Source: Vibrio coralliilyticus
GTDB taxonomy: Bacteria; Pseudomonadota; Gammaproteobacteria; Enterobacterales; Vibrionaceae
Reading direction: 5' to 3'
Length of the DNA stretch: 64,000 bases
Assembly: GCF_024449095.1 (NCBI RefSeq)
Contig: NZ_CP024628.1
Coordinates: 496,001 to 560,000 of the forward strand
The translations under genes and the position numbers were made by a program. The notes under the pieces were generated by a model. The model saw nothing but the letters and a program-made list of their open reading frames with translations. It was not told the origin of the DNA and did not search any database. Of the stretch, positions 26,161 through 35,647 are shown piece after piece (position 1 is the first letter of the stretch; each line of letters opens with the position of its first letter).

Positions 26161-27597
26161 TTACTTTGACGGGTAAGTTTTGTAACGAACACCCATCATT
26201 TGTTCCATACAGTGGACGACTTGGCAGCTGTAGCCGAATTCGTTGTCATACCAAATATATAGAACACAGCGGTTATCTTGAGCGATGGTTGCGGCCCCAT
26301 CGACTACACCAGCAAAACGTGAACCGACTAGGTCCGTAGAAACCACTTCTGTTGACTCTGTATAGTCAATTTGTGCCGATAGTTCAGACGCCAACGCCAT
26401 TTCACGTAAGTAAGCGTTTAGCTCATCTTTGTCTGTCCCTTTTTCTAGGTTGAGGTTAGCAATCGCCATTGAGACATTTGGAGTAGGAACTCGGATTGCG
26501 TTACCTGTAAGCTTACCAGCAAGTTCAGGAAGCGCTTTTGCAACTGCTTTCGCTGCACCCGTTTCAGTGAGAACCATGTTGAGGGAAGCGCTACGACCAC
26601 GGCGTTCACCAGAGTGGAAGTTATCGATCAGATTTTGGTCATTAGTAAACGAATGCACGGTCTCAATATGGCCAGAAACAACGCCATACTTGTCGTTCAT
26701 TGCTTTCAGAATTGGCGTTATGGCATTAGTTGTACAACTTGCCGCAGAAATAATGGTGTCTTCTGCATCAATCACATTGTCATTGACACCAAATACAACG
26801 TTCTTGATATCGCCTTTGCCCGGAGCGGTTAGGAGGACTTTTTCGGCACCGCTACATTCTAAGTGCTGGCTCAGCCCTTCAGCATCACGCCATACACCGG
26901 TATTATCGACAACAAGCGCGTTGTTAATACCGTAGCTAGTGTAATCCACTTCTTCTGGTTTATTGGCGTAGATAAACTGAATGTAATTACCGTTTGCAAT
27001 GATAGCCTTACGTTCTTCATCTACGATGATGCTTCCATTGAACTGGCCGTGTACTGAGTCACGACGAAGTAAGCTAGCACGTTTTTCTAGGTCACCTTTT
27101 TTACCACCACGTACTACAACAGCCCGAAGGCGCAGTGGGTAGCCTGGGCCACTTTTCTCGACTAATAAGCGAGTTAGCAAGCGGCCAATTCGGCCAAAAC
27201 CGTAAAGTACGACATCACGAGGTTCAGTGACCGTTTCACCATTCATTGCGCCCATGAGAGAAGAATGCAGGAAGTCTTTCACACCGTGATCGTCATCGCG
27301 ACCTTTCCAGAATTGGTGCGCCAATTGGCCTACATCAATACGGCATGGCGATAGCTCCATTTCAGACAGCGCTTTGATGAGTGGCAGTGTTTGTTCCGCT
27401 GAAAGAGGTGTTCCAGTGTAGCGGCGAGCAAGACGGTGAGTCTTTATGATATCAATGGTCGCTGCATTAACCAGAGTTTTACCGAACAGTAGAACTTCTA
27501 CGCCTTTTTCGCGATAAAGTTGACCTAGTAGGGGAGAGATAGTTTCCGCAATCGTTTGGCTAGTTTGCCAGTCAAGAAGGTGTTTCTCTGGACTCAT
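26161..27597 (-). CDS. Long-form glyceraldehyde-3-phosphate dehydrogenase
   Basis: A 478-residue enzyme of the GAPDH family, about 140 residues longer than ordinary GapA because of an N-terminal helical extension. The NAD-binding GFGRIGR starts near residue 150, and the catalytic Cys is at residue 288 in SAASCTTNAI. The expected HIETVHSFTNDQNL and WYDNEFGY motifs follow. Similar long GAPDHs occur beside a standard GapA in many gamma-proteobacteria and may work in the gluconeogenic direction; that role is inference. It is monocistronic. Confidence 0.85.
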   Translation of the reverse strand: MSPEKHLLDWQTSQTIAETISPLLGQLYREKGVEVLLFGKTLVNAATIDIIKTHRLARRYTGTPLSAEQTLPLIKALSEMELSPCRIDVGQLAHQFWKGRDDDHGVKDFLHSSLMGAMNGETVTEPRDVVLYGFGRIGRLLTRLLVEKSGPGYPLRLRAVVVRGGKKGDLEKRASLLRRDSVHGQFNGSIIVDEERKAIIANGNYIQFIYANKPEEVDYTSYGINNALVVDNTGVWRDAEGLSQHLECSGAEKVLLTAPGKGDIKNVVFGVNDNVIDAEDTIISAASCTTNAITPILKAMNDKYGVVSGHIETVHSFTNDQNLIDNFHSGERRGRSASLNMVLTETGAAKAVAKALPELAGKLTGNAIRVPTPNVSMAIANLNLEKGTDKDELNAYLREMALASELSAQIDYTESTEVVSTDLVGSRFAGVVDGAATIAQDNRCVLYIWYDNEFGYSCQVVHCMEQMMGVRYKTYPSK

Positions 27598-27919
27598 TGT
27601 TTGTTTGGACCTTTCACGTTTTGAGGACTGACTCTACTTCACTGTGTAGGGGGAGCGAGTAGAGATAATAAAGTGTTTTAATTATGTAATTTTTATGCGG
27701 CAGGATTGTAATGCTTAATATCTTATTCTGCTAGAAAAAATAATTGTAGAGTAACTCGCTGATATGGCCCACTAGAATGGGAAATATTCTGTCAATATGA
27801 CCTATTGACATTTTTTATTTACCTAACTTTTTTTTCGACAAAAAATACTCACAACACAAAATTAGTGTAATTTATGTTTATGTTTTGCTTTGTAATGTAA
27901 TTTTTATCACTATTACTAC
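27598..27919. other. AT-rich intergenic region upstream of the long GAPDH gene
   Basis: A 322-base spacer with T-runs. It must hold the GAPDH promoter (minus strand) and the end of the barrel-protein transcript. No hairpin terminator or small gene is convincing by eye. Confidence 0.5.
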
Positions 27920-28969
27920 TTAAAAAGTAAACGATAAACCTATGGATATCAGGTCGACCTTAGAAGCAAACGTATCACTCGAGTTTTGTGGTTGAGTGAA
28001 TTGTCCACTGATCACGTTTTTTTGACCCTCTATCCTTTGACATTCTAGAGATGTATTAATTTGAGGCGTGAAATCATACCTAACACCGAATAGATAGCTG
28101 TTGCTCATTTTGGATTTTCGGGACTGTCCGTATTGGATATAGGGTGTCCACTTTGAGAGGCGGTAATCGACTCCTGCATACCAGTTTGAATAGAGCTCAT
28201 TAGACAGCAGGGTTTCAGCCTGAAAATGCCAAGCATTGATTGTATGGCTAACCCCTAAACTAAAGAGGTGTATGTTGAAGAAAATTTCATGTTGGTTAGT
28301 AAATGTTTGTTGTGCTTCGACATCGGTATAGGACAGATGAAGTTGGCTGTCTTCAAAGTAGAAGTCGGCACCAAGGCCATAAGCACTTTTAACATCCAAG
28401 GTGAAAGACTGCCCATATAGTTCATATTCCTCCTCGTTAGCTAATGCATAAAATGGTGTCAGGCTGAGATAAAATTGATTAAGAAACTCGTAATTTAGTT
28501 CAACAGACGTGCCTTCAAAATGGGTAATGCCAAGCTGCCCACCATACACATCTACGGGAAGACGTAACCAAGGGTAAGTGCTTGAAACATAGTAATACTC
28601 AGACATGATAAACATGGGGGAACGGAGTCGACCTACCTTGATTCGATGATCTGCCGCGGAGTACTCGAGAAAGGCCCTTTCGAGTGTTGGCGAAGAGAAA
28701 GCATCTTGGGGACGTTTGAGGCCTTGTAGTACGGATCGTAGGTTTGGAAGCAGTTGCCAATCTAACTGTAAACCTAGTGTGCTATCGCAGTCAAAACACC
28801 AGTCATGCGTAATATCTCGGCCATAAAACACGGGAGTATTGTTGTCACTCTTGGCTGCAGAAAAGGTACCAAAGCCGCTCAGGCTTAACTCATTAGTGAG
28901 TTGCACTTGGGCTATGGTAGGGGGGCTTATCAGTGCGATTATCAGTAAGGATCTTTGTTGAATCTCCAT
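27920..28969 (-). CDS. Outer-membrane porin-like barrel protein
   Basis: A 349-residue protein. The start at 28969 gives a signal peptide (LLIIALISPPTIAQ) before VQLTNELSLSGFGTFSAA, a typical first barrel strand. Many amphipathic strands follow and the chain ends ISIGLSFTF with terminal Phe. Asp/Cys in DWCFDCDSTLG hint at a disulfide. It starts five bases after the small periplasmic protein's stop, so the two form an operon divergent from a hybrid kinase. The ligand is unknown; it could be a porin or a scaffold for the binding protein. Confidence 0.75.
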   Translation of the reverse strand: MEIQQRSLLIIALISPPTIAQVQLTNELSLSGFGTFSAAKSDNNTPVFYGRDITHDWCFDCDSTLGLQLDWQLLPNLRSVLQGLKRPQDAFSSPTLERAFLEYSAADHRIKVGRLRSPMFIMSEYYYVSSTYPWLRLPVDVYGGQLGITHFEGTSVELNYEFLNQFYLSLTPFYALANEEEYELYGQSFTLDVKSAYGLGADFYFEDSQLHLSYTDVEAQQTFTNQHEIFFNIHLFSLGVSHTINAWHFQAETLLSNELYSNWYAGVDYRLSKWTPYIQYGQSRKSKMSNSYLFGVRYDFTPQINTSLECQRIEGQKNVISGQFTQPQNSSDTFASKVDLISIGLSFTF

Positions 28970-28973
28970 AATC

Positions 28974-29402
28974 CTAGCCTTTATTACAGAGTTTAAAGAG
29001 GACATGAGCTTGTTCTGGAATTAAGTTGATCGGAACATAAGCTATGCCATTTGGGTGATTATCTAGCCACCAAGTAATATCTTTTATTGATACTTGAGTA
29101 ATTTCACTCGGTGCAGGCGCTTTTCCTGAGAAGGTTTGACGTGCCCAGATTGCGTTCATTTGAGTTGGGCTTTTGTTCAATAGGGAATGATAAAAGTCTT
29201 GGCGATATTCTGAATGTTTTGGCAGGTCCATTAACCTGATTGGGTACCCTTCGATACTCGATATTCGGCCTCGATAGAGCATTTTTACTTGGTTGGATCG
29301 CAGTGCTTGAATATCTGTATTCAGGGTCACGATAGCAAAGTTGCATGCCAGCGACTGAAAACAGAAAAGTTGCAATGTTAAGGTTGTCAGATGCTTAAGC
29401 AA
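28974..29402 (-). CDS. Small PstS-like periplasmic binding-fold protein
   Basis: A 142-residue protein with a signal peptide ending SLAC and a reduced phosphate-binding-protein-like domain. It shows MLYRGRISSIEGYPIRLMDLPKHSEYRQDFYHSLL, then WARQTFSGKAPAPSEI and a terminal NGIAYVP. It is about half the length of PstS, so it may have only one lobe. Such small proteins are often encoded next to two-component sensors. Here it is co-oriented with a barrel gene and divergent from a hybrid kinase across 121 bases. A sensing role is inferred. Confidence 0.7.
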   Translation of the reverse strand: MLKHLTTLTLQLFCFQSLACNFAIVTLNTDIQALRSNQVKMLYRGRISSIEGYPIRLMDLPKHSEYRQDFYHSLLNKSPTQMNAIWARQTFSGKAPAPSEITQVSIKDITWWLDNHPNGIAYVPINLIPEQAHVLFKLCNKG

Positions 29403-29523
29403 GAATACCCCTTGAAGCCCAAAAAATTACCTTAATTTTAGCCTTGTTAATAAGAAGCAAAGTTAATATGAACTAATATTATAGGTCTAGTGGTTAAAAA
29501 ATGATTCGAAGGAACGAGTCTCA

Positions 29524-32172
29524 ATGCTACTCACTAATATATCTATAAAAAGTCGGTTGCTGATTTTATGCCTTATACCTACATTAGTCATAATTCTGTT
29601 TAGCGCCAATGCGGTCACTCGCATTCAGGACAGACTTCACAGCTACGCTGTCATTAGCGAAAAAAACCAAACACTCAGGCATTTGTCTGCATTTTCTAAG
29701 TATGTGTATCAAGCGCTTAACCATCGCATGGAAGGACAGAATGCGGCTTTAGTTCTGGATATGGCCCAGCAATCATTGAATTTAGCCGCGGAGGTAGCGC
29801 ATACCGAAGAGCATGTACATCACGGCATTAGAGATTCTAATCATACATTAAGCTACATTGAGGAGCTTAATGAGCTTATCCCCGAGCTCGCTACAGTCAG
29901 TTCCGATGGAAGCTTAGAATTAGGTCGTCTTATCTACACAGTCTTATACGATCTCTATAGTGACGTTCAATCGATAGAGAGTCATAGTGCAGAGCTAAAA
30001 GTACATAAACTGGATCTCGTATTAAGTGATTTGAGTTGGTTGTATTTTTGGATGGAACAAGAAGCTTGGATTGCGCAGGAAATCAAAGCTATGGGTCTCT
30101 CATATGCGGAATACGCCAGTGAGTACTTTAAGATCAGTGAAAGGCAGCAGTTCTACCTAGACCAATTTGTCAATTTAGGAGCGGATTCTGAGCAAGTCAC
30201 TACGTTACTGAATGTTTTTGCTAGTCGAGATTTTCAACGCGGGAGCTACTACAAGCAACACATGCTGTTTAGTGACAGTCAGCGAGATAAATTAGAAGGC
30301 TTTGCCTCTGCTATTGAGCAACGTAATGTTCTAGTAGAAAAACAGCTAGGTGTGTTTTCAGACAAACTTCATGAAGAACTTCAAATAAGTATTAAGAGAA
30401 GTGAACATACATTATTGGCGATAGCCATCGGGGGATTCACGCTCTTTGCGGGAATGTTTTTTTGGGGGACCAGTACCTTATACAGAATCAATTCTAAATT
30501 GGCGCACATACTTTCTGTGATGGGGAGTATGCGAAATAGTGGCAGTGTAGAACTGATCCCCGTAGATGGTAAAGATGAATTTTCTAAGTTTGCTCACAGT
30601 GTGAATTACGTGATTAAGACGCAAAAACAGTATGAGCAAGAGCTCGTCATTGCGAAAGAAAATGCAGAAGCGGCGAATCAAGCAAAAAGCTTATTCTTAG
30701 CTAATATGTCTCATGAAATCCGCACGCCCTTAAACGGTATCATAGGTATGACGGAGATCTTGTCCGACAGCCATCTAACTTCTTCGCAAAAAGATATTCT
30801 TAGCGATATCGATGTGTCTTCACATGCACTGCTTATTCTGATCAACGATATTCTCGATTTATCGAAGATTGAATCTGGAAATCTAACCCTATCGCCAAGT
30901 CATTCTGATATTCGTGAATCCGCTTTTGAAGCAATGAATATGGTCAGCACTAAAGCACTTAAACAGCAGGTAGAACTCATAGCAACGCTTTCTGACAATA
31001 TTCCAGATAGTTTGTATATTGATGAGTTTCGATTTAAACAAATTTTGATGAATTTACTCAGCAATGCGGTGAAATTTACTCAAGATGGCACAGTCTCGGT
31101 CACGATCACCATGCTCAATGAAGGACAACAAGCATATTTAGATTGCTGTGTCACGGATACCGGCGTGGGCATTAATGAAGAAAAACTGGAGGAGATTTTC
31201 CAGCCATTTACTCAGGAAGATGGCAGTATTACTCGAAGATATGGTGGGACTGGGTTAGGACTAGCAATTTGTCGTCAGATTACAGAATTGATGGGAGGAC
31301 GTATCACGGCCAGCTCTACTCTGGGGTTAGGAAGTTGTTTTCGCGTTTCTATTCCTGCGAACTCTGTCGTTGAGTCAAGCAGGGACAAAGTCAAAGGCAA
31401 AGCGTTGCTTATCACCAATAACAGTCGATACACCTCGTTGATCGAGAGCGAATCACAACGCTTTGGTTTGATGGTAACGACTTTAGAAAATGCCAATGAA
31501 GGTATAAAGCTAGATGAGCAATTCGATTTGATTTTTTATTGTTATCATGCGCATCACAGTTCGCGTAGAGATCTGGCCTCACTTAGAGCACGATTTAATT
31601 TCTCGGAAATCATTGGTTTACAGCACCATCTGTTTATGCTGCCAGATTCTGAAGCACTGGTATCATCTAATTTGACGCTTCCCTTCCTCGGCAGCAGATT
31701 TGAAACTGCGGTTACGAAAGCTCTCAACTCTATTCAACTGAATAGCAATCATGCTGAACCAATACAAAATCAATCGCTTCGCTCAAATGAAAGCCGTTGT
31801 GTGTTGATCGTAGAAGATAATTTGATGAACCAAAAAATAGCGAGTTTCTTCCTCAGCAAGATTGGAATGAACTACCAGATTGCCAGTAATGGTGCAGAGG
31901 CAGTCAATATGTTTCAGTCTGGGCAGCAGTACACCGCAATATTGATGGATTGCATGATGCCAGTTATGGATGGACTGACAGCAACACGGAATATTCGTGC
32001 GTGGGAGATAGAGCAGGGAAGAAGCAGAACACCGATCATTGCTTTAACGGCCAGTGTCCTACCTGAAGAAATAGATAGCTGCTTTGCCGCCGGGATGGAT
32101 GCTTACTTACCTAAACCTTATAAGTCTCAGCAGCTATTCGATACGTTTGAACGACTACAGGTTGTCCTTTAA
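29524..32172 (+). CDS. Hybrid sensor histidine kinase with NIT-like sensor domain
   Basis: An 882-residue membrane kinase. In order: an N-terminal membrane segment, a helical periplasmic region of about 270 residues resembling the nitrate/nitrite-sensing (NIT) domain, a second membrane segment near residue 300, a linker, and HisKA with [10 protein letters not shown] (His397). The ATPase domain follows with DTGVGI and GTGLGLAI, then a degenerate receiver-like stretch, and a C-terminal receiver with phospho-acceptor Asp809 in [11 protein letters not shown]. No DNA-binding partner is adjacent, so the output must be elsewhere through a phosphotransfer protein. It ends overlapping the dCMP deaminase gene tail-to-tail. 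Confidence 0.88.
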   Translation: MLLTNISIKSRLLILCLIPTLVIILFSANAVTRIQDRLHSYAVISEKNQTLRHLSAFSKYVYQALNHRMEGQNAALVLDMAQQSLNLAAEVAHTEEHVHHGIRDSNHTLSYIEELNELIPELATVSSDGSLELGRLIYTVLYDLYSDVQSIESHSAELKVHKLDLVLSDLSWLYFWMEQEAWIAQEIKAMGLSYAEYASEYFKISERQQFYLDQFVNLGADSEQVTTLLNVFASRDFQRGSYYKQHMLFSDSQRDKLEGFASAIEQRNVLVEKQLGVFSDKLHEELQISIKRSEHTLLAIAIGGFTLFAGMFFWGTSTLYRINSKLAHILSVMGSMRNSGSVELIPVDGKDEFSKFAHSVNYVIKTQKQYEQELVIAKENAEAANQAKSLFLANMSHEIRTPLNGIIGMTEILSDSHLTSSQKDILSDIDVSSHALLILINDILDLSKIESGNLTLSPSHSDIRESAFEAMNMVSTKALKQQVELIATLSDNIPDSLYIDEFRFKQILMNLLSNAVKFTQDGTVSVTITMLNEGQQAYLDCCVTDTGVGINEEKLEEIFQPFTQEDGSITRRYGGTGLGLAICRQITELMGGRITASSTLGLGSCFRVSIPANSVVESSRDKVKGKALLITNNSRYTSLIESESQRFGLMVTTLENANEGIKLDEQFDLIFYCYHAHHSSRRDLASLRARFNFSEIIGLQHHLFMLPDSEALVSSNLTLPFLGSRFETAVTKALNSIQLNSNHAEPIQNQSLRSNESRCVLIVEDNLMNQKIASFFLSKIGMNYQIASNGAEAVNMFQSGQQYTAILMDCMMPVMDGLTATRNIRAWEIEQGRSRTPIIALTASVLPEEIDSCFAAGMDAYLPKPYKSQQLFDTFERLQVVL

Positions 32173-32607
32173 ATCTTCCAGCGGTAACCAGTTTACTTTC
32201 ACACCGGCTTGGAGAAACATTTCTTGGCTGATTTTGATCTTGTCACCCCAGCGAGATAGGAAATCATCTGTTTGCTCTGGGCAATGAACCGCGGAGATGC
32301 CAGTCTGGATAATTTTGGCAGCGCAATTAGGGCAAGGGAAGTGTGTCACCCAAATTTCACAGCCGTCTAAGTCGCGTTTAGCGAATAGGATTGCATTTTC
32401 TTCTGCGTGTAGCGTTTTGAGGTATTTCATCTCTCTGTCATCGGTCATGGCACTATCAGAAATGCCATGTGGATAGCCATTAAATCCAACAGAAACGATA
32501 CGATTTTGTTTTGTGATGACAGCACCGACCTGAGTGGAAGGATCTTTACTCCATGAGCCGACAAGAACAGCCATTTGGTAAAAGCGTTGTGCCCATTTAG
32601 AAATCAT
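32155..32607 (-). CDS. Deoxycytidylate deaminase
   Basis: A 150-residue zinc enzyme that converts dCMP to dUMP for thymidylate synthesis. The zinc and catalytic motifs HAEENAIL and [10 protein letters not shown] are clear, with [12 protein letters not shown] near the start as in ComEB/DCTD. Its last 18 bases overlap the convergent hybrid-kinase gene. No thymidylate genes are nearby. Confidence 0.92.
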   Translation of the reverse strand: MISKWAQRFYQMAVLVGSWSKDPSTQVGAVITKQNRIVSVGFNGYPHGISDSAMTDDREMKYLKTLHAEENAILFAKRDLDGCEIWVTHFPCPNCAAKIIQTGISAVHCPEQTDDFLSRWGDKIKISQEMFLQAGVKVNWLPLEDLKDNL

Positions 32608-32816
32608 TCAGTCATTCCTCTAGGAAGCAAACCCTGTATAGGGGAAAAAGTAGTGTGATAGAGATCAGGTAATAATATCCTAATTTCGGTATAGATAGTC
32701 CAGTAAAATTCTGAGCGTTAGCCTCTGTAGGTGTGTCCTTTGGCTTTTTATAGTGATTCGCATCACATATTATCAGTCGAATTAGGGGTGGCTTTGGTAC
32801 TAATGGCTCGGGATTC
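32608..32816. other. Intergenic region upstream of the Csr RNA control site
   Basis: It holds the dCMP deaminase promoter on the minus strand and leads to the UvrY/VarA-like box. Short frames on the plus strand lack ribosome sites and are not called. Confidence 0.45.
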
Positions 32817-32834
32817 TGTGCGAGATCTCTTACA
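32817..32834 (+). promoter_or_regulatory. UvrY/VarA (GacA)-type box upstream of the Csr sRNA
   Basis: TGTGCGAGATCTCTTACA is an almost perfect 18-base palindrome that differs by one base from the UvrY site upstream of E. coli csrB. It lies about 160 bases before the inferred RNA start, the same distance as in csrB/csrC. Confidence 0.8.
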
Positions 32835-32992
32835 AATGCGTAAGTTTAATGACTATAAGCGGTGCGATAATTGTAGAATTTTTATTTTAAGTGACTGTAT
32901 TTTAAGTTTTTTTTGGATTTTGCCCGTCAGCTTCGCTTTCAATGTGAGAAATTAACCATTGTTAAAATACCTGAGGGGCATAATCTTAAGTG

Positions 32993-33404
32993 GTCAGCAG
33001 GATGCGGACACGGAACAGGAAAGACCCATGGACAGGTCATCTTCAGGACGAAGATTCGATTGCTCAGGATGAACAGTCGGCAAGGAAAGCGAAGGACATT
33101 AGCTGGAGGCTAGTAACTAGGATGGTTACATCAAGGAAGGTTAATGGACGCTTAAAGGACTAAGGCAATTTCTATCAGGATGATAGATTCAGGGACACCG
33201 CTTAAGGATAAAGTGATGAGAGTTAGCGAGGATAGCTAACGGGCTGGATTGCCGAGGACACCGCTAGGAAGGCGATGATAAGGACAGTGCTGAAGGAATC
33301 AGCGAACTATCATGGAATAGATGCAGGGAGCACCTATAGTAGCCGGATTGCTGCGAGTAAGAATAAACCCCACTAAGTGAGAGCTTGGTGGGGTTTTCTT
33401 TTTT
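32993..33404 (+). ncRNA. CsrB/CsrC-family sRNA (CsrA sponge)
   Basis: About 410 bases without a gene hold roughly 26 GGA triplets, many as AGGA or GGA in short hairpin loops (for example CAGGATG, AAGGACA, TAGGAAG). This is the signature of RNAs that titrate the translational regulator CsrA. A -10-like TAATCT (32981-32986) and TTGTTA 16 bases upstream place the 5' end near 32993. The 3' end is a strong terminator at 33365-33404. The UvrY/VarA-like box upstream implies activation by VarS/VarA. Which of the Vibrio CsrB, CsrC or CsrD paralogues it is cannot be told. Confidence 0.88.
33365..33404 (+). terminator. Terminator of the Csr sRNA
   Basis: The stem AAACCCCAC / GTGGGGTTT, extended by inner AAG / CTT pairing, is followed by TTTTCTTTTTT. 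Confidence 0.88.
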
Positions 33405-33526
33405 ACTAATTGTTACAAATAGAGCTTTGCGCATGATTTCATTGAATGATTAACTGGCCGCTTCTAAGTAACAGAGGTAAATAACTTAAAATGGACGACC
33501 CCTTTAGTCGACTGATTCATTCTCCG

Positions 33527-33552
33527 GCTTCTTCATCCGAGGAGGCTTTTTT
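33527..33552 (+). promoter_or_regulatory. SD-sequestering hairpin with T-run before the terC-like gene
   Basis: GCTTCTTC (33527-33534) can pair over all eight positions (two as GU) with GAGGAGGC (33539-33546), leaving an ATCC loop. The Shine-Dalgarno AGGAGG lies in the 3' arm, and six T residues separate it from the ATG. The element could act as an on/off switch for translation or transcription. Control is inferred. Confidence 0.5.
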
Positions 33553-34317
33553 ATGTTAGAACTTTTCATGCAACCCGAAACCTGGGTTATTTTCGCAACG
33601 TTATTCGCACTAGAGGTGGTACTCGGCGTCGATAATGTTGTGTTTATTTCCGTTCTTTGTGAACGACTTCCTGCACATCAGAGAAAGCTTGCTCGCAACC
33701 TAGGTATAACCCTAGCAGTGGCCGCGAGAATCGTGCTGGTCTTCTCTATATCGTGGGTTATGTCGTTGACACATCCAGTCTTGGAAATAATGTCTACGAG
33801 CTTTACTGGACGTGACATCATTATGATTGCTGGCGGCGCCTTCCTATTATTGAAAAGTGCAAAAGAGCTGTGGTCTTGGCTTGTACATAGCGAGGCAACG
33901 CATTCTACCCACGTTCGAACTGGGTTAGCAGTCGTACTATTACAGATTGTTGCTGTTGACGCGGTGTTCTCTATGGACTCTGTCATCACGGCGGTTGGTT
34001 TGACGAGTGAAGTCCCAATTATGGTAGCGGCTATTTTATCTTCGGCGGTGATTATGGTGTTAACAGCAGAGAAGATAAATCACCTTGTGAGCCGATACCC
34101 TGGGTTTAAAACATTGGCATTATTATTTTTAGTGCTGCTTGGCGGATTGTTGATGGCAGAAGGTTTTGCTATCCACGTGAATAAGGGATACGTCTATTTT
34201 GCAATGGCGTTTGGCTTAGTATTAGAACTGTGTCATATCCGACTCAAGAAAAAGCAATCGGTTCGAATAAAACGGATTCGGCCATTTAAGCTCAAAGCAG
34301 AAACCGTTAGGTCATAA
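33553..34317 (+). CDS. TerC-family integral membrane protein
   Basis: A 254-residue protein with about seven membrane segments. TerC hallmarks are the acidic membrane motifs ALEVVLGVDNVVFI near the N-terminus and VAVDAVFSMDSVITAVG in the middle, together with the positively charged loop LPAHQRKLARNLG. Members such as Alx are linked to manganese export and metal loading of secreted proteins. The charged C-terminus KKKQSVRIKRIRPFKLK is likely cytoplasmic. AGGAGG lies seven bases before the start but is inside a hairpin. Confidence 0.87.
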   Translation: MLELFMQPETWVIFATLFALEVVLGVDNVVFISVLCERLPAHQRKLARNLGITLAVAARIVLVFSISWVMSLTHPVLEIMSTSFTGRDIIMIAGGAFLLLKSAKELWSWLVHSEATHSTHVRTGLAVVLLQIVAVDAVFSMDSVITAVGLTSEVPIMVAAILSSAVIMVLTAEKINHLVSRYPGFKTLALLFLVLLGGLLMAEGFAIHVNKGYVYFAMAFGLVLELCHIRLKKKQSVRIKRIRPFKLKAETVRS

Positions 34318-34321
34318 ATAG

Positions 34322-34344
34322 AAAGGGAAGCAGTGCTTCCCTTT
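34322..34344. terminator. Terminator hairpin between terC-like gene and codA
   Basis: A perfect ten-base stem AAAGGGAAGC / GCTTCCCTTT with a three-base loop lies between convergent genes. T-tails are short. Confidence 0.65.
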
Positions 34345-34360
34345 ATTCATTCAGTTGATG

Positions 34361-35638
34361 CTAACGACGGAAAGTTATGCTTTCTTCACTCTCCAAATGG
34401 ATCGACGTAACCGCAGGTTGAGTTTGTGCGATGACTTTTCCGTGACGTACTGAGTAACGGACTGGAACTTGACGGCGAACGGCATCAAAGCCGTTTTCAG
34501 CGGGTAGAATTAATAAGTTTCCTGGCTTACCTTCTTCGACACCGTATCTATCTTGGATATTCAAAGTACGAGCTGAGTTGGTACTGATCAAATCAAGGGA
34601 GTTGTTGATTTGATCATAGCCCATTACTTGGCATACGTGCAGTCCCATATGAAGCACTTGAAGCATATTTGCGGTGCCTAATGGATACCAAGGATCAAAC
34701 ACATCATCATGGCCGAAACACACGTTGATATTAGCGTTGAGCATTTCTTTAACTCGAGTGACTCCGCGCCGTTTTGGATACTCATCGAAGCGTCCTTGTA
34801 AGTGGATATTGACGAGTGGGTTAGCGACGAAGTTAATGCCTGACATTCTTAGCAAGCGGAAAAGCCTCGACGCATAAGCGCCGTTGTAGGACCCCATCGC
34901 TGTTGTGTGACTAGCTGTTACTTTATCTCCCATTTCATATTTGTGCGCGAGGGCGGCGAGGGTCTCGACAAAGCGAGATTGTTCGTCGTCAATTTCGTCA
35001 CAGTGCACATCAATCAAGCGGTTATATTTTCTTGCCAGTTCGAAAACATAGTGTAGAGATTCAACACCATATTCTCGTGTAAATTCGAAATGTGGAATCG
35101 CACCAATAACATCAGCGCCAAGCCTTACCGCTTCTTCGAGTAATTCTTTACCATTAGGGTAGGAGAGAATACCTTCCTGTGGGAACGCGACGATCTGAAT
35201 CTCGACCCATTCCTTCATCTCTTCACGCACTTCAACCATCGCCTTCAAAGCGACAAGCGTCGGGTCCGATACGTCAATGTGAGTACGAACGTGTTGAACA
35301 CCGTTGGCAATTTGCCATTTAAGAGTCTGTTTTGCACGAGCTTTAACGTCTTCCACAGACAGCATTTCTTTGCGCTCAGCCCAGCGTTCAATGCCTTCGA
35401 ACAGTGTACCGGAAATATTCCAGCTCGGCTCTCCCGCTGTCTGAGTTGTGTCCAAGTGGATGTGAGGCTCGCAAAATGGCGCAACGGCGAGTCCACCTTC
35501 TGCATCTAAAATGTCACCAGAGTGATTAACAGCAATGTCGTTATCTAGGATCTGTTGAAATTGACCATTTTCAATCAGGATCTGTTTCAATCCTTCTTGA
35601 TCTTGTAGTTTTGCATTTTTGATCAATATCTTAGTCAT
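34361..35638 (-). CDS. codA: Cytosine deaminase
   Basis: A 425-residue amidohydrolase converting cytosine to uracil and ammonia. Metal and catalytic motifs of CodA are present: [37 protein letters not shown] and [20 protein letters not shown]. It lies nine bases after codB on the same strand, the classic codBA operon for cytosine salvage. Its length matches E. coli CodA (about 427 residues). Confidence 0.95.
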   Translation of the reverse strand: MTKILIKNAKLQDQEGLKQILIENGQFQQILDNDIAVNHSGDILDAEGGLAVAPFCEPHIHLDTTQTAGEPSWNISGTLFEGIERWAERKEMLSVEDVKARAKQTLKWQIANGVQHVRTHIDVSDPTLVALKAMVEVREEMKEWVEIQIVAFPQEGILSYPNGKELLEEAVRLGADVIGAIPHFEFTREYGVESLHYVFELARKYNRLIDVHCDEIDDEQSRFVETLAALAHKYEMGDKVTASHTTAMGSYNGAYASRLFRLLRMSGINFVANPLVNIHLQGRFDEYPKRRGVTRVKEMLNANINVCFGHDDVFDPWYPLGTANMLQVLHMGLHVCQVMGYDQINNSLDLISTNSARTLNIQDRYGVEEGKPGNLLILPAENGFDAVRRQVPVRYSVRHGKVIAQTQPAVTSIHLESEESITFRR

Positions 35639-35647
35639 TATGCGTCC

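Noticed and set aside
32731..33113. Two plus-strand frames in the region of the Csr RNA
   Set aside because: They lie across the UvrY/VarA box and the GGA-rich RNA and have no ribosome site.
33405..33552. yybP-ykoY manganese riboswitch in front of the terC-like gene
   Set aside because: The leader is short and the conserved motif blocks of that riboswitch are not seen; only the SD hairpin is supported.
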